Positions 22,385 through 32,321 are shown, counted from the stretch's first letter. The stretch is 64,000 nucleotides of DNA from Paenibacillus illinoisensis NBRC 15959 (GCF_004000925.1 NZ_BIME01000005.1:248001-312000); one strand, 5' to 3'. Notes: generated from the sequence alone by a model not told the origin. Program-made: numbers and translations.

Positions 22385-24244
22385 GTGGAAGTAGCTGACC
22401 ATTATATTCAATTGCGTATGGCGTTTCCGAACGTTCAAGATGATGAAGAATGGCCAACGACGATTGGAGAGCTGGCACAGCATTTGTGCTGCACGATGCG
22501 TAACATGAATTTGATTATGAACAAGTTTATGGATAACGATTGGATTCATTGGAGCCCGAGGCGTGGTAGAGGGAAGAAGTCCTTGCTGGTCTTTCAGGCA
22601 CCGCTGCTTGATGTAGCCCGTGAACGTTTTGATCGCCTGCTGCAGGGCAACAGGCTCGAAGAAGCCTATCAGCTGGCCGCGAGTCTGCCTTTTTCGTTAC
22701 GGGAAATGTTAATGCAGGGTTTGCAGGAACAGTTTGGTCTTCGTTCAGACCAGGGTACCATGGGAAGGATGGATATCCTGCGGATCCCACAGAACTTTCC
22801 GTTTGAGACCTTGGATCCTACCCGGGCTGCCATGTGGGGAGAAGTGGGCATTGTCGCAGAGGTATTCGATCGCCTGGTACGCTATAATGCTGAGCGTCGC
22901 ATCTGTGAGCCAAGTCTTGCCGTGGCGTGGGAGAGCAGCCTTGAAGGAACAGAATGGACGTTTTATCTGCACAAAGGTGTTCTATTTCATCATGGCCGAA
23001 TCCTGGATGCAGAGGATGTGAAGTTCACATTTGAACGAATCCTTGAGGATACCGACAATCCCTGCCGGCTGCTGTTTGGCACCATTGCGAAGATCGAGAC
23101 ATTTGATGAGCTGACGGTACGTTTTGCGTTATCTAGTTCAAACTTCATGTTCCCGGATCTGATGAGCAGCATGTATGCGTCGATTTTGCCGCGGGATGTG
23201 GAGTTCGACCGAATGCATCCTGTTGGAACGGGCCCTTATCGTTTAACAAAGAATCACCCCAGACTGCTGGTTTTGGATGTATTCCCTTCCTATTTCAGAG
23301 GACGTGCCTACATTGATCGAGTTGAGGTGTGGCAGCTCCCGCAGTCCGCACTCGTAGAGTCGGTGATCAAGCAGGATTTGTTCCCGGATGGAGCGCCTCA
23401 TGCGGTACAGCATGAAGTTCAGGGCGGAGTATATATGACGTTTAATATGCGAAAACAAGGTCCACAGCAGGATCTGTATTTCCGCCAGGCTGTACAGCAG
23501 CTGTTGAATCAACAGGAGATGATGGATGCGTTCCGGGATACGCGTAATCAGCCTGCATACAGCCTGGTTCGGGATAATGATGGGGATACGAGGGAAGTAG
23601 GGATGGGCAGCTTGCCTATACGAGAGAAACGAACGAGGGCACTGGATTTCATCACGGATTCCTCATTGGCCTTAGCGGAAGAACTGCTTAAGCGAAGCAG
23701 CTACGCGGGCCAGACGCTGCGGTTATGGGTAGAGGATGGGCAGAAAATGGAGACGGACATGCTCTGGTTTGTACAACGCTGTGAACGGATCGGACTGCAT
23801 ATCGATATCGTTCCAGGTGATCCCGTAAGTGCGGTGTACCATGATGAATTCAGGTCATGTGATCTCGTGTATACGGGGGAAGTGTTCGATGATCATGTCA
23901 TGCTGAGCCTGTTCATCATGTTTACCTTTCAGAATACATTGTTCCTGGTTGCCATGGATGATGATCGGAAAAAGGAGTTAGACATGGAATGCAGGCGCAT
24001 CGTAGGAATTCGGGAAGGTGGTGAACGAATGGCAGCGCTACTGGGGTTAGAGGCCAAACTGATCGAGGAGGCGCTGCTGCTACCCGCCTATCGTTTCAGG
24101 GAGGAGCATGCCCATCATGCCTCACTTCGTGATTACAATGTGGTAGGATATGGGATGCCTGATCTGCGCCGTCTGTGGGTGAAACGCAAACCGGGCGCTG
24201 ATCATAAGGAAGCAAGTTATCCGGCTTACATCCCGCTGTGGTAA
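22385..24244 (+). CDS. SgrR-like transcriptional regulator with solute-binding domain
   Basis: A 619-residue protein. The first ~115 residues form a winged helix-turn-helix of the SgrR N type (TIGELAQHLCCTMRNMNLIMNKFMDNDWIHWSPRRGRGKKS). Residues from about 140 to the end form a family-5 extracellular solute-binding-like domain (YNAERRICEPSLAVAWESSLEGTEWTFYLHKGVLFHHGRILDAEDVKFTFERI). SgrR of E. coli uses the latter to sense sugar-phosphate stress. There is no signal peptide, consistent with a cytoplasmic sensor. The start is GTG at 22385; a nearby ATG at 22380 is out of frame and stops after four codons. It is divergent from the MFS gene, its likely target. Confidence 0.85.
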   Translation: MEVADHYIQLRMAFPNVQDDEEWPTTIGELAQHLCCTMRNMNLIMNKFMDNDWIHWSPRRGRGKKSLLVFQAPLLDVARERFDRLLQGNRLEEAYQLAASLPFSLREMLMQGLQEQFGLRSDQGTMGRMDILRIPQNFPFETLDPTRAAMWGEVGIVAEVFDRLVRYNAERRICEPSLAVAWESSLEGTEWTFYLHKGVLFHHGRILDAEDVKFTFERILEDTDNPCRLLFGTIAKIETFDELTVRFALSSSNFMFPDLMSSMYASILPRDVEFDRMHPVGTGPYRLTKNHPRLLVLDVFPSYFRGRAYIDRVEVWQLPQSALVESVIKQDLFPDGAPHAVQHEVQGGVYMTFNMRKQGPQQDLYFRQAVQQLLNQQEMMDAFRDTRNQPAYSLVRDNDGDTREVGMGSLPIREKRTRALDFITDSSLALAEELLKRSSYAGQTLRLWVEDGQKMETDMLWFVQRCERIGLHIDIVPGDPVSAVYHDEFRSCDLVYTGEVFDDHVMLSLFIMFTFQNTLFLVAMDDDRKKELDMECRRIVGIREGGERMAALLGLEAKLIEEALLLPAYRFREEHAHHASLRDYNVVGYGMPDLRRLWVKRKPGADHKEASYPAYIPLW

Positions 24245-24262
24245 GTGATACACAGCGGGATG
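24229..24262. terminator. Hairpin straddling the stop codon of the SgrR-like gene
   Basis: A perfect 12-bp inverted repeat (CATCCCGCTGTG / CACAGCGGGATG, 10-nt loop) that includes the TAA stop. There is no T tract on either side, so termination is only possible; it may instead slow ribosomes or protect the 3' end. Confidence 0.5.
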
Positions 24263-24279
24263 AGCCTTGTAGTGAGCAG

Positions 24280-25794
24280 CTATGCTTCGCTTTTCTTCAT
24301 AAACTCAATAGGTTTCGCACCCGGTTCCATCAAGAAAGGAATGGAAATGGAACGGGCGTTATTTTCCTGATCGACCTGGAAAGTAAACGTGATTTTGAGT
24401 CCAAATAAAACAAGCAGGACGGAAAAGGTATCATTGCCTGTGTATTCCATGGGCATTTCAATCTCGTTGAATATCGCTTGTAAGCCGTCATCATTCATTT
24501 GAATGGACAATTCTCCGTATCCGGCATGAACATAGGTACCTGCGTAGGTAATTAGAGGTCGCTCAAGGGGCATAATTTTTGTATCATCTTGTGCATCATC
24601 CGTTTTTTCCTCAGCATCGTTCACTGGTGTTGCCGCGGGATCCAACGTTTCAGGCGCATCCGTAACTGCAGATTCCGCTGATTCCTCGCCACTCATCAAT
24701 TTGGCCATCTTTTGGCTCCAATCCACAGGTTCCTTTTCTAGCAAACGGTCCATGATGTGAAATGTAATGGTATAGGGGATTATGCTTCCATGGGTATTGC
24801 AGAGCACTACGATCCCGATCTCTTCCTCTGGTAGAAAGGCAACCTGTGAACTAAAGCCATCAATGGCACCGCCATGATGGATCAGCTGATGGCCGCGATA
24901 AGGTTCGATGAACCAACCCAGTCCGTAAGTGCTGACAGGCATCTCTGGACCATGAAACGGAGAATCACATGGCATTTGCGGACTGTGCAATACTTCCATT
25001 TGTTCCTTGGAGACGAGTTGCTGTCCATCATGCTGCCCCTGATTCAATTGCAAGCGTAACCAGGCTATCATGTCTTCCAGATTGCTATTCATGGAGCCTG
25101 CCGGACCGATTGCATCAATGTTTCGATAAGGAATTCGTACATTTTTGCCGTCTTTTTCCATATATGGAACAGCGAAATCAGGCTGGAGCTGCATTTCCTC
25201 CACAGAGAACAAACTGGATGTCATCCCTAGCGGCTCAAACAGGTGATCCTGAACGAAGCTCTCCCAGGTTGTTTCCTTCAGCTTTCCGACGAGAAAGCCC
25301 GCAGTCATGTACATCAAGTTTTGATATTGCCACTTATTTCTGAAATCCTCATTCGGCTCAAGATACTGTATAGCATCTACGAGCTCTTCCCTGGTTCGTG
25401 AAGAGTTGTACCATACCATTTCATGCCTGGGGAGTCCGGAGCGATGACATAACATATCACGAATGGTCAGGCGTTCCGTAGCCACAGGGTCGAACATTTT
25501 AAAATCATCCATATATGTTTTAACAGGCGTATCCCAGTTCAGCAGTTCCTGATCGACTAACAGGGCAGCAGTTGTTGCCGTAAAAGCTTTTGTACTGGAC
25601 CCGATGGCAAAGAGAGTGCTTGGTGTTACTTCGAGTTTGGATTCCAGGTCGCGATACCCATAGCCTTTTTGCCAAATGACCTCATTCTTGTGAATTACAG
25701 CGACCGCGGCGCCAACACCCTTCCAGGTTTGCAGCTGTTCAGCTACAAATTCATCCAGTCCGTCCAGTAATGAGCGATGTTTTGTGGTAGTCAT
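24280..25794 (-). CDS. Serine hydrolase (beta-lactamase family, cytoplasmic form)
   Basis: A 504-residue serine hydrolase of the beta-lactamase/class C penicillin-binding family. SxxK is S66-S-T-K69, with LCHRSGLPRHEMVWYN after it. A late HHGGAIDGFSSQVAFLP supplies the HxG-type third motif. An acidic Ala/Asp/Glu/Pro-rich linker (about 385-435) leads to a C-terminal beta domain of the DUF3471 kind. From the preferred start at 25794 (TGGAGGG 6 nt upstream) there is no signal peptide, so unlike the SLH hydrolase at 18690-20867 it seems intracellular. It is monocistronic. Substrate unknown; it may be an esterase or D-aminopeptidase. Confidence 0.85.
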   Translation of the reverse strand: MTTTKHRSLLDGLDEFVAEQLQTWKGVGAAVAVIHKNEVIWQKGYGYRDLESKLEVTPSTLFAIGSSTKAFTATTAALLVDQELLNWDTPVKTYMDDFKMFDPVATERLTIRDMLCHRSGLPRHEMVWYNSSRTREELVDAIQYLEPNEDFRNKWQYQNLMYMTAGFLVGKLKETTWESFVQDHLFEPLGMTSSLFSVEEMQLQPDFAVPYMEKDGKNVRIPYRNIDAIGPAGSMNSNLEDMIAWLRLQLNQGQHDGQQLVSKEQMEVLHSPQMPCDSPFHGPEMPVSTYGLGWFIEPYRGHQLIHHGGAIDGFSSQVAFLPEEEIGIVVLCNTHGSIIPYTITFHIMDRLLEKEPVDWSQKMAKLMSGEESAESAVTDAPETLDPAATPVNDAEEKTDDAQDDTKIMPLERPLITYAGTYVHAGYGELSIQMNDDGLQAIFNEIEMPMEYTGNDTFSVLLVLFGLKITFTFQVDQENNARSISIPFLMEPGAKPIEFMKKSEA

Positions 25795-26086
25795 TATGAT
25801 CCCTCCAATAAAAATATGAAGTGAGTTCAAACCAAGAAATAAAAACTCGTATGTAGCTGTCAATTAAGAAGTTGTTCCTTATCAACTATGCCTTTTCTGG
25901 ATAAAGTTAACATCGGACCCGAGACTGATTTACCTGAAATCACTTGTCCTAACAAGGGAATAGAAAGCTTGTCAAACCAGTCCGCATAAATCGAACAAGT
26001 CCCTCATAGACATGTACTAATCAAGTAGGGGTTCTGCTGTACGCACAATCCTGAAGTGAAAACATTGTGCTAAAGGGGATGATGTC

Positions 26087-27298
26087 ATGCGCCGAATATC
26101 ATGGATGCTTGCCATGGTATTGGTCTTATCGGCCTTACTTGCCGCCTGCGGGAAGAAGGATGCGGCAGCCGTGGTCAAAGATCTGAACGAAGTCGTAGGA
26201 GAGATGGAGAGTTACCAGGGAGCAGGTGTGATGACACTGCATACCGGAGATACGCCGCAGCAGTATAAGGTCGAGGTGTGGCATCAGAAGCCTTCATATT
26301 ATCGAATTGCGCTTACCAATGCCAAAAAGGATGTCACCCAGATTGTACTCCGGAACGATGAGGGCGTATTCGTCCTGACGCCAAGCCAGAACAAAAGCTT
26401 CCGGTTCCAAAGCAACTGGCCGGATAACCAGGGTCAAGTTTATCTCTATGAGACACTGATTCGCAGCATCACAGGTGATACAACACGTCAGTTCGCAGAT
26501 GAGAAGGAGAGCTACGTATTTGATGTAGCTGCCAATTATAATACGCACGCACTGGTCAGACAGAAGATTTGGCTGAACAAAAGTGATTATGCACCCAAAC
26601 AGGTGGAGGTCTCAGACTCCAATGCAAACGTCGTCGTAGATGTTAAATTTGACAGCTTCAAGTTCGGTGCCGAATTCGGCAAAGATGCTTTTGATATGCA
26701 GCGCAACATGACAGCAGGCACAGAAGGAAATAGTGGAACAGACACAACGAATCCGGCCGAGCAGGCAGGAGAAAATGGCACCAAGGAGCCAGCAAGCTCC
26801 GAGACTGCTCCAGGTCAAGAACCGACTACAGGTTCTGCTGAAGGGGTCACCGATGGACAAACCGGTGTGAGCGAAAACCCGGAACAACAGGGAGCTCAGG
26901 ACCCGGCGAGTGGTGAACCAGGCACAGAGGAGCCTACCATGACTGAACCGGAAGGAGCCGGCAGTTTTGGCGTGATCGAACCGACATACGCTCCGGAAGG
27001 CGTCAAGCTGAAGGATGATCAAATTGTGGAGGAATCCGGCGATTACTCGGTTATGCTCCGCTACGAAGGAACGTATAACTATACGATCTTCGAAGCCAGA
27101 CCGCAGGATAGAGCTGTATCACTAGCACCATCTCGCGTAGTGGATCTTGGATTCACTTTGGGAATGATTAGTGGAGACGCATTACAGACGTTAACATGGA
27201 TGACCGATGGAATTGAATACAGAATCACGAGCGCGGATCTGCCGGAGAGTGAAATGGTTCAGATTGCAACATCGATGCAGGAGCAGTCAGGTAAATGA
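26087..27298 (+). CDS. ydcC: YdcC-like lipoprotein (LolA/outer membrane lipoprotein-sorting-like fold)
   Basis: A 403-residue lipoprotein whose lipobox LLAAC gives Cys21. The N-terminal domain (about 25-215) resembles the LolA-like fold of Bacillus YdcC, with QYKVEVWHQKPSYYRIALTNAKKD. A low-complexity Glu/Pro/Thr/Gly linker (about 215-300) follows, then a second conserved domain (SFGVIEPTYAPEGVKLKD...). Bacillus subtilis ydcC is expressed in the mother cell during sporulation and sits directly before alr and ndoAI-ndoA, exactly the order seen here, which supports the name. The long linker is a local elaboration. The Shine-Dalgarno is AAAGGGGATG. A terminator separates it from alr. Confidence 0.85.
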   Translation: MRRISWMLAMVLVLSALLAACGKKDAAAVVKDLNEVVGEMESYQGAGVMTLHTGDTPQQYKVEVWHQKPSYYRIALTNAKKDVTQIVLRNDEGVFVLTPSQNKSFRFQSNWPDNQGQVYLYETLIRSITGDTTRQFADEKESYVFDVAANYNTHALVRQKIWLNKSDYAPKQVEVSDSNANVVVDVKFDSFKFGAEFGKDAFDMQRNMTAGTEGNSGTDTTNPAEQAGENGTKEPASSETAPGQEPTTGSAEGVTDGQTGVSENPEQQGAQDPASGEPGTEEPTMTEPEGAGSFGVIEPTYAPEGVKLKDDQIVEESGDYSVMLRYEGTYNYTIFEARPQDRAVSLAPSRVVDLGFTLGMISGDALQTLTWMTDGIEYRITSADLPESEMVQIATSMQEQSGK

Positions 27299-27737
27299 TG
27301 TAATAGGTATAGTCGTTAGGGCATTAGGAATGCTAAGGAGCATCGGGGACTTGTTCTCCGGTGCTTTTTGATGTACACAGTTAGGTTGCCGCAGCATATG
27401 ATGGAGAGGAAAAGCAGGACGTTTCGTAATGGGTATTGCTTGAGAAATGAACAGTGAAATGGGCAGGTTGACCCAATAAATACAAAACACGCTTATATGC
27501 GGGATGAACCGGGTAAGTAATCGGTATAGGCAGAGAGAGATGGCGTGAGGCTGCATTTTGGACTCATGTCCGTATCGCTTATCAGCCTGTTTCTTCATCC
27601 GCTTCCGGCCTCGACATTATGCTGGGCACACTTTTTGAGTCGCCGTTCTTCTGCTCATTTGACAGTCACATGCTTGAGCATTACGATGGAGTCTGATATG
27701 TGAGCCGGATTAAGATGACTAGAGAAGGTGACAGAAC
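27299..27737 (+). other. Intergenic region between ydcC and alr
   Basis: 439 bp without a convincing gene. It contains the ydcC terminator (27338-27369). A weak TTGAGC, 17-bp spacer, TATGTG at about 27672-27700 is a poor promoter candidate for alr. I see nothing else recognisable; a 103-codon minus-strand frame here lacks a ribosome site and overlaps the terminator. Confidence 0.5.
27338..27369 (+). terminator. Intrinsic terminator after ydcC
   Basis: An 11-bp stem with G-U pairs (AGCATCGGGGA / TCTCCGGTGCT) and a T5 tract. Confidence 0.75.
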
Positions 27738-28925
27738 GTGCAAGGACAATATCGGCCGACCCAAGCGGAGATCAACTTGGATCATTTGAGTAGCAACGTA
27801 GACGCTTTCCGCGCGGTTCTGCCCCAAGGCATGAAGTTTCTAGCTTGTGTCAAGGCGAACGCTTATGGACATGGAGCTGTGGAGACGGCCAGAGAACTGG
27901 AACGAATCGGAGTGGATTATCTGAGTGTCGCTTTTCTGGACGAAGCGCTTGAACTGCGACAAAACGGAATCAAGGCTCCGATCTTGGTATTGGGTTATAC
28001 ACCGCCTGAGGGTATTGCTATAGCCAGGGAACAAGATGTGACCATAACGCTGTTCAGCAGGGAAGTGCTTGAAGCGATTCGTGATCTGGATACAGGATCG
28101 TCTCAGAACCAATTGAAGGTTCACATCAAAATTGATAGTGGTATGGGACGCCTGGGTCTGCTGCCCGGCGATGAAGCTATTGCTTTCATCCAGGAAACAG
28201 CAGCAATGGAACAGGTCCTGCTCGAAGGCATGTTCACTCATTATGCCAAGGCGGATGAAGAAGACAAGACCTATACACTGGAGCAGTATCGACGGTTTCA
28301 AAGCGTGGTTGAAGCGCTGCGGGATCAGGGATGTGTCATCCCGATTATACATACGGCGAACAGTGCAGCTGCCATTGATACACCGGAATTATCCTACAAT
28401 ATGGTACGAGTGGGTATCAGTCTCTATGGGCTGTACCCTTCGGCCGAGGTGAATCATCAGGTAGTGAAACTGGTCCCGGTATTGACACTGAAGACGAAAG
28501 CGGTTCTGGTCAAAACGCTGCCGCCTCATTGGGGGGTCAGCTACGGAACCCGTTATGTGACACAAGGGAACGAACGAATTGCGACCCTGCCTATCGGCTA
28601 TGCAGACGGATTTTCAAGAATGCTGACAGGTAAAGCTCAAGTGCTTGTACGTGGCCGCCGCGTTCCCGTCGTCGGTACGATCTGCATGGATCAGTGTATG
28701 GTGTCGCTGCAATCTTTCGCTGAAGAGGCGGAAGAAATTCAAGCCGGCGAAGAGGTTGTCCTCATCGGTCACCAATCTGATGGTGTGATTACCGCAGATG
28801 AAGTGGCCTCCCAGCTTGGTACGATTGCCTATGAGGTGATCTGCATGATGGCTCATCGGATTCCGCGAATCTATTTCCGGAACGGTGTCGAAGTCGCCAA
28901 GGTTAATCCTCTTTTGACATCCTGA
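27738..28925 (+). CDS. alr: Alanine racemase
   Basis: A 395-residue PLP enzyme that interconverts L- and D-alanine for peptidoglycan and, in spores, for germination control. The PLP lysine is K39 in FLACVKANAYGHG. The second catalytic residue is the Tyr of WGVSYGTRYVT, and GYADGFSR and TICMDQCMV complete the family pattern. The length is normal. The start is GTG with AAGGTGA 6 nt upstream. The neighbours ydcC, ndoAI and ndoA match the Bacillus arrangement. Confidence 0.96.
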   Translation: MQGQYRPTQAEINLDHLSSNVDAFRAVLPQGMKFLACVKANAYGHGAVETARELERIGVDYLSVAFLDEALELRQNGIKAPILVLGYTPPEGIAIAREQDVTITLFSREVLEAIRDLDTGSSQNQLKVHIKIDSGMGRLGLLPGDEAIAFIQETAAMEQVLLEGMFTHYAKADEEDKTYTLEQYRRFQSVVEALRDQGCVIPIIHTANSAAAIDTPELSYNMVRVGISLYGLYPSAEVNHQVVKLVPVLTLKTKAVLVKTLPPHWGVSYGTRYVTQGNERIATLPIGYADGFSRMLTGKAQVLVRGRRVPVVGTICMDQCMVSLQSFAEEAEEIQAGEEVVLIGHQSDGVITADEVASQLGTIAYEVICMMAHRIPRIYFRNGVEVAKVNPLLTS

Positions 28926-29187
28926 CTGGCAAACTGGACGCTATTACCAATAAACTTTTTTTCGGAACGGAAGGAAAAGTGTCGGAGCATCTCGAATGTT
29001 GTTATATTGACGAGGATGAAAAATCCTGAAAAGAGATGTTTGGTCTGTACGAATATTGCCCCCCATGTTTATAATGGAGTACAGCATACTTGATATACTC
29101 GGGGCATATATATTCCTTTGTATAAAAGTTCTGGAAAAACGTAATACTGGTTCACAATGGCGAAAGGTTTGTGGGGGTGGAAGATAG

Positions 29188-29469
29188 GTGGCCAACTTGC
29201 AGAACACCAAGCGGATTATGATCAGTTTGCCTGATCATCTCCTGCAGGAAGTGGATGGCATCGTAGCGCTGGAGAATTCCAACCGCAGCGAATTGATTAG
29301 GCAGGCCATGAAGCTGTATTTGACCGAACGGAAGAAACGTTACATCCGTGAGTCCATGCAGCGCGGGTACATGGAGATGGCAAAAATTAATCTGACCATG
29401 GCATCCGAGGCCTTTCACGCGGAGGAAGATGCGGACAGCACTCTGGACCGCTTAGTTAGCGGGGTGTAG
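29188..29469 (+). CDS. ndoAI: Antitoxin of the MazEF-like NdoAI/NdoA module
   Basis: A 93-residue ribbon-helix-helix (CopG-type) antitoxin. The N-terminus TKRIMISLPDHLLQEVDGIV with NRSELIRQAMKLYL is the DNA-binding domain. The acidic C-terminal tail (AEEDADSTLDRLV) should bind and block the RNase. The start is GTG after a purine-rich GGGGGTGGAAG. The toxin gene begins 3 bp after its stop codon, typical of toxin-antitoxin operons. It probably also represses its own promoter; no clear operator was identified in the 262 bp upstream. Confidence 0.93.
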   Translation: MANLQNTKRIMISLPDHLLQEVDGIVALENSNRSELIRQAMKLYLTERKKRYIRESMQRGYMEMAKINLTMASEAFHAEEDADSTLDRLVSGV

Positions 29470-29472
29470 ACA

Positions 29473-29823
29473 TTGATCGTAAAACGCGGTGACGTTTTTT
29501 TTGCGGATCTTTCTCCCGTTGTCGGTTCGGAGCAAGGTGGAGTCAGGCCGGTGCTGGTCATCCAGAATGACATCGGTAACCGGTTCAGTCCAACGTGTAT
29601 CGTGGCGGCTATTACCGCCCAGATTCAGAAGGCAAAGCTGCCGACGCATGTCGAGATTGATGCTGCGGCTCATGGCTTTGACCGGGACTCTGTGATTTTG
29701 CTCGAACAAATACGGACGATTGACAAACAAAGACTGACTGACAAGATTACCCATCTGGACGAGGAGACCATGAAATTGGTCAATGAGGCGTTGCAGATCA
29801 GTCTAGGTTTGATCGATTTTTAG
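29473..29823 (+). CDS. ndoA: Endoribonuclease toxin NdoA (EndoA, MazF family)
   Basis: A 116-residue mRNA interferase that in Bacillus cuts within UACAU sequences. The family motifs are complete: [41 protein letters not shown] and [13 protein letters not shown]. The essential Arg and Thr/Ser region is therefore present and the toxin looks intact. The start codon is TTG at 29473, three bases after the antitoxin stop; a weak start plus coupling would keep toxin below antitoxin. Confidence 0.95.
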   Translation: MIVKRGDVFFADLSPVVGSEQGGVRPVLVIQNDIGNRFSPTCIVAAITAQIQKAKLPTHVEIDAAAHGFDRDSVILLEQIRTIDKQRLTDKITHLDEETMKLVNEALQISLGLIDF

Positions 29824-29914
29824 GTTGCATGGCACCGGGTTTGGGCTGCCAGCAATCCGCCCGTAGCGGGATGTTCCTTGCGGGGAACACACAATTACAG
29901 ACAACATTTCAGAG

Positions 29915-29953
29915 GAGCGTATCGCGGCCCAAGGGCTGCGGTGCGCTCTTTTG
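29915..29953 (+). terminator. Intrinsic terminator after ndoA
   Basis: A 16-bp GC-rich stem with a few G-U pairs (GAGCGTATCGCGGCCC / GGGCTGCGGTGCGCTC), followed by TTTT. Confidence 0.78.
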
Positions 29954-30055
29954 TCTGAACAAAAATGAAAGCGTAGAACATTGGCGTGCTTTTCGCTATA
30001 ATGGAACCTGAGAAACCGTTTACGTCAAAGATGTATATAGAGGTGGAGGAGACAT

Positions 30056-32245
30056 ATGAGCATTTATATCCATGAAGAGAAACTACAATTTCATTTACAA
30101 ACTCGCAAGGCAAGTTACGTATTCCAGGTGCTTCCTTCGGGATATTTGGTACATCTGTATTATGGCAAAAAATTACGCAATTCAGATCTGAGCTGGCTCC
30201 ATGTTCGGACGGAACGCGCTTCCTTCAGCCCGAATCCGGTACCTGAGGACCGGACGATCTCATTTGATACACTTCCATTGGAGCTGCCTGTTTATGGAAC
30301 AAGTGATTTCCGTAACCCGGCCGTACAGCTTCAACTGGAGAATGGTTCAAGTGTCTCGGAATTCACGTATGTTGGTCATCGGTTGGAGAGAGGCAAACCT
30401 GCTCTTCAAGGGTTGCCAGCGACTTATGTAGAAGCTGCAGATGGAGCTGATACGCTCGTAATTGAAATGGAGGATCGCGTGGCAGGAGTCCGCATCGAGC
30501 TCTCCTACACAGCCTATTCGTCCTTTAATGCAATTACGCGCTCGATGCGTATCATTAATGAGAGCGCTACCTCGGTGAATGTGGCTCGTGCACTAAGCAC
30601 ATCTGTAGATTTCCCGCATGCTGATTATGAACTGCTGCAGCTGTCAGGTGCATGGACGCGGGAACGCGATATTGTTCGTCGCCCACTGGCTTCTGGCTTG
30701 CAGGGCGTGGAAAGCCGCCGTGGTTCAAGCAGCCATCAACAAAACCCGTTTATCGCGTTGATGACGCCAGGTACGGATGAAGATCAGGGAGAAGTGTACG
30801 GCTTCAGTCTCGTATACAGCGGAAGTTTCACAGCGCAAGCAGAAGTGGATCAGTTCCACACCACGCGTGTATCTCTCGGTATTAACCCGTTTGAGTTCAG
30901 CTGGAAGCTGGAATCCGGAGAAGCTTTCCAAACACCTGAGACGGTCATGGTCTATTCGGATGCAGGACTGGACGGCATGTCCCAGTCTTATCACGAACTT
31001 TATCGCGAACGACTTGCTCGCGGCAAATTCCGCAATGCAGAGCGTCCTGTATTGGTGAACAACTGGGAAGCGACGTATTTTGGTTTTAATGCAGACAAGA
31101 TTGAACAGATTGCGCGTGCAGGGAAGCAGCTCGGCATCGAGCTGTTTGTATTGGATGACGGCTGGTTCGGACATCGTGACAGTGACAACTCCTCGCTGGG
31201 TGACTGGATTGTGGACAAGAACAAGCTGCCTCAAGGTCTGGATGACCTGGCGAACCGGGTAACTGCACTCGACATGCAGTTTGGATTGTGGTTCGAGCCA
31301 GAGATGATCTCGCCGGATAGTGAATTGTATCGCAAGCATCCGGACTGGTGCCTGCATGTCCCTGACCGTCGCCGGACAGAGGGCAGACAGCAGTTGGTGC
31401 TGGATTTCTCCCGCCAAGACGTTCGGGATGAAATCGTACGTATGCTGAGCGACGTATTGGGCTCTGCGCCGATTTCGTATGTGAAATGGGACATGAACCG
31501 GAATATGACGGAGATCGGCTCTGCACAGCTGCCTGCGGACAGACAGCGTGAGACAGCTCATCGCTATATGCTTGGATTGTATGAGGTGATGGAACGGATT
31601 ACGTCTTCCTTCCCTAATATTTTGTTTGAAAGCTGCTCAGGTGGTGGCGGTCGTTTCGATCCGGGTATGCTGTATTACATGCCGCAAACGTGGACAAGCG
31701 ACAACACGGATGCTGTATCCCGTCTGCGCATCCAATACGGAACAAGTCTCGTGTATCCGGTAAGTTCCATGGGATCACATATCTCGGCCGTACCGAATCA
31801 TCAGGTTAACCGCATTACGTCGCTGGAGATTCGCGGGCATGTTGCCATGTCGGGCAACTTTGGCTACGAGCTTGACCTGACACGTTTCACCGAGGAAGAG
31901 AATGCGATTGTGAAGGCTCAAGTGGAGCTGTACAAGGAGATTCGGGGCACCATTCAGTATGGCACGTTCCGTCGTCTGCTCAGTCCGTTTGAGGGTAACG
32001 AAACGGCATGGATGTTTATCGCACCCGATGGAAGCGAAGCAGTAGTATTTTATTTCCGCGTGTTGTCCGAGCCCAATGCTCCTCTCCAACGTCTGAAGTT
32101 GAAGGGGTTGGATCCTGACGCCGATTACCGCCTGAAGGGCGGCACCGAGACGTACACGGGCGATGCATTGATGTATGGCGGAATTTCCGTAGGTCGTGCC
32201 ACAGGAGATTATTTGAGCGAGATGTTCCGTTTCGAACGGGTATAG
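30056..32245 (+). CDS. Alpha-galactosidase, glycoside hydrolase family 36
   Basis: A 729-residue intracellular enzyme that releases alpha-linked galactose from raffinose-type sugars. The N-terminal beta-sandwich is followed by a catalytic barrel with NNWEATYFGF, LFVLDDGWFG and GLWFEPEMIS. The nucleophile is D479 in KWDMNR and the acid/base D549 in TSDNTDAVSR, matching the positions in bacillary AgaA/AgaB enzymes (family knowledge). The SCSGGGGRFD segment is also conserved. The length is typical. There is no signal peptide. The Shine-Dalgarno GGTGGAGGA precedes the ATG. It is flanked by terminators, so it is monocistronic; no sugar transporter is adjacent. Confidence 0.94.
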   Translation: MSIYIHEEKLQFHLQTRKASYVFQVLPSGYLVHLYYGKKLRNSDLSWLHVRTERASFSPNPVPEDRTISFDTLPLELPVYGTSDFRNPAVQLQLENGSSVSEFTYVGHRLERGKPALQGLPATYVEAADGADTLVIEMEDRVAGVRIELSYTAYSSFNAITRSMRIINESATSVNVARALSTSVDFPHADYELLQLSGAWTRERDIVRRPLASGLQGVESRRGSSSHQQNPFIALMTPGTDEDQGEVYGFSLVYSGSFTAQAEVDQFHTTRVSLGINPFEFSWKLESGEAFQTPETVMVYSDAGLDGMSQSYHELYRERLARGKFRNAERPVLVNNWEATYFGFNADKIEQIARAGKQLGIELFVLDDGWFGHRDSDNSSLGDWIVDKNKLPQGLDDLANRVTALDMQFGLWFEPEMISPDSELYRKHPDWCLHVPDRRRTEGRQQLVLDFSRQDVRDEIVRMLSDVLGSAPISYVKWDMNRNMTEIGSAQLPADRQRETAHRYMLGLYEVMERITSSFPNILFESCSGGGGRFDPGMLYYMPQTWTSDNTDAVSRLRIQYGTSLVYPVSSMGSHISAVPNHQVNRITSLEIRGHVAMSGNFGYELDLTRFTEEENAIVKAQVELYKEIRGTIQYGTFRRLLSPFEGNETAWMFIAPDGSEAVVFYFRVLSEPNAPLQRLKLKGLDPDADYRLKGGTETYTGDALMYGGISVGRATGDYLSEMFRFERV

Positions 32246-32278
32246 GTAATCCTGCGTTTAATGCAGTGCTTTTCGGGG

Positions 32279-32321
32279 AAGACCGGAATACGTCGGGGTG
32301 ACGTTTTTCGGTCTTTTCTTA
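32279..32321 (+). terminator. Intrinsic terminator after the alpha-galactosidase
   Basis: Outer stem AAGACCG/CGGTCTT, inner stem ACGTC/GACGT, followed by TTTTCTT. Confidence 0.75.

Noticed and set aside
27287-27598. 103-codon minus-strand frame between ydcC and alr
   Set aside because: Overlaps the ydcC terminator and stop, lacks a ribosome site, and its sequence looks random.
30725-31561. 278-codon minus-strand frame inside the alpha-galactosidase gene
   Set aside because: Antisense to conserved catalytic motifs; the translation has no plausible domain.
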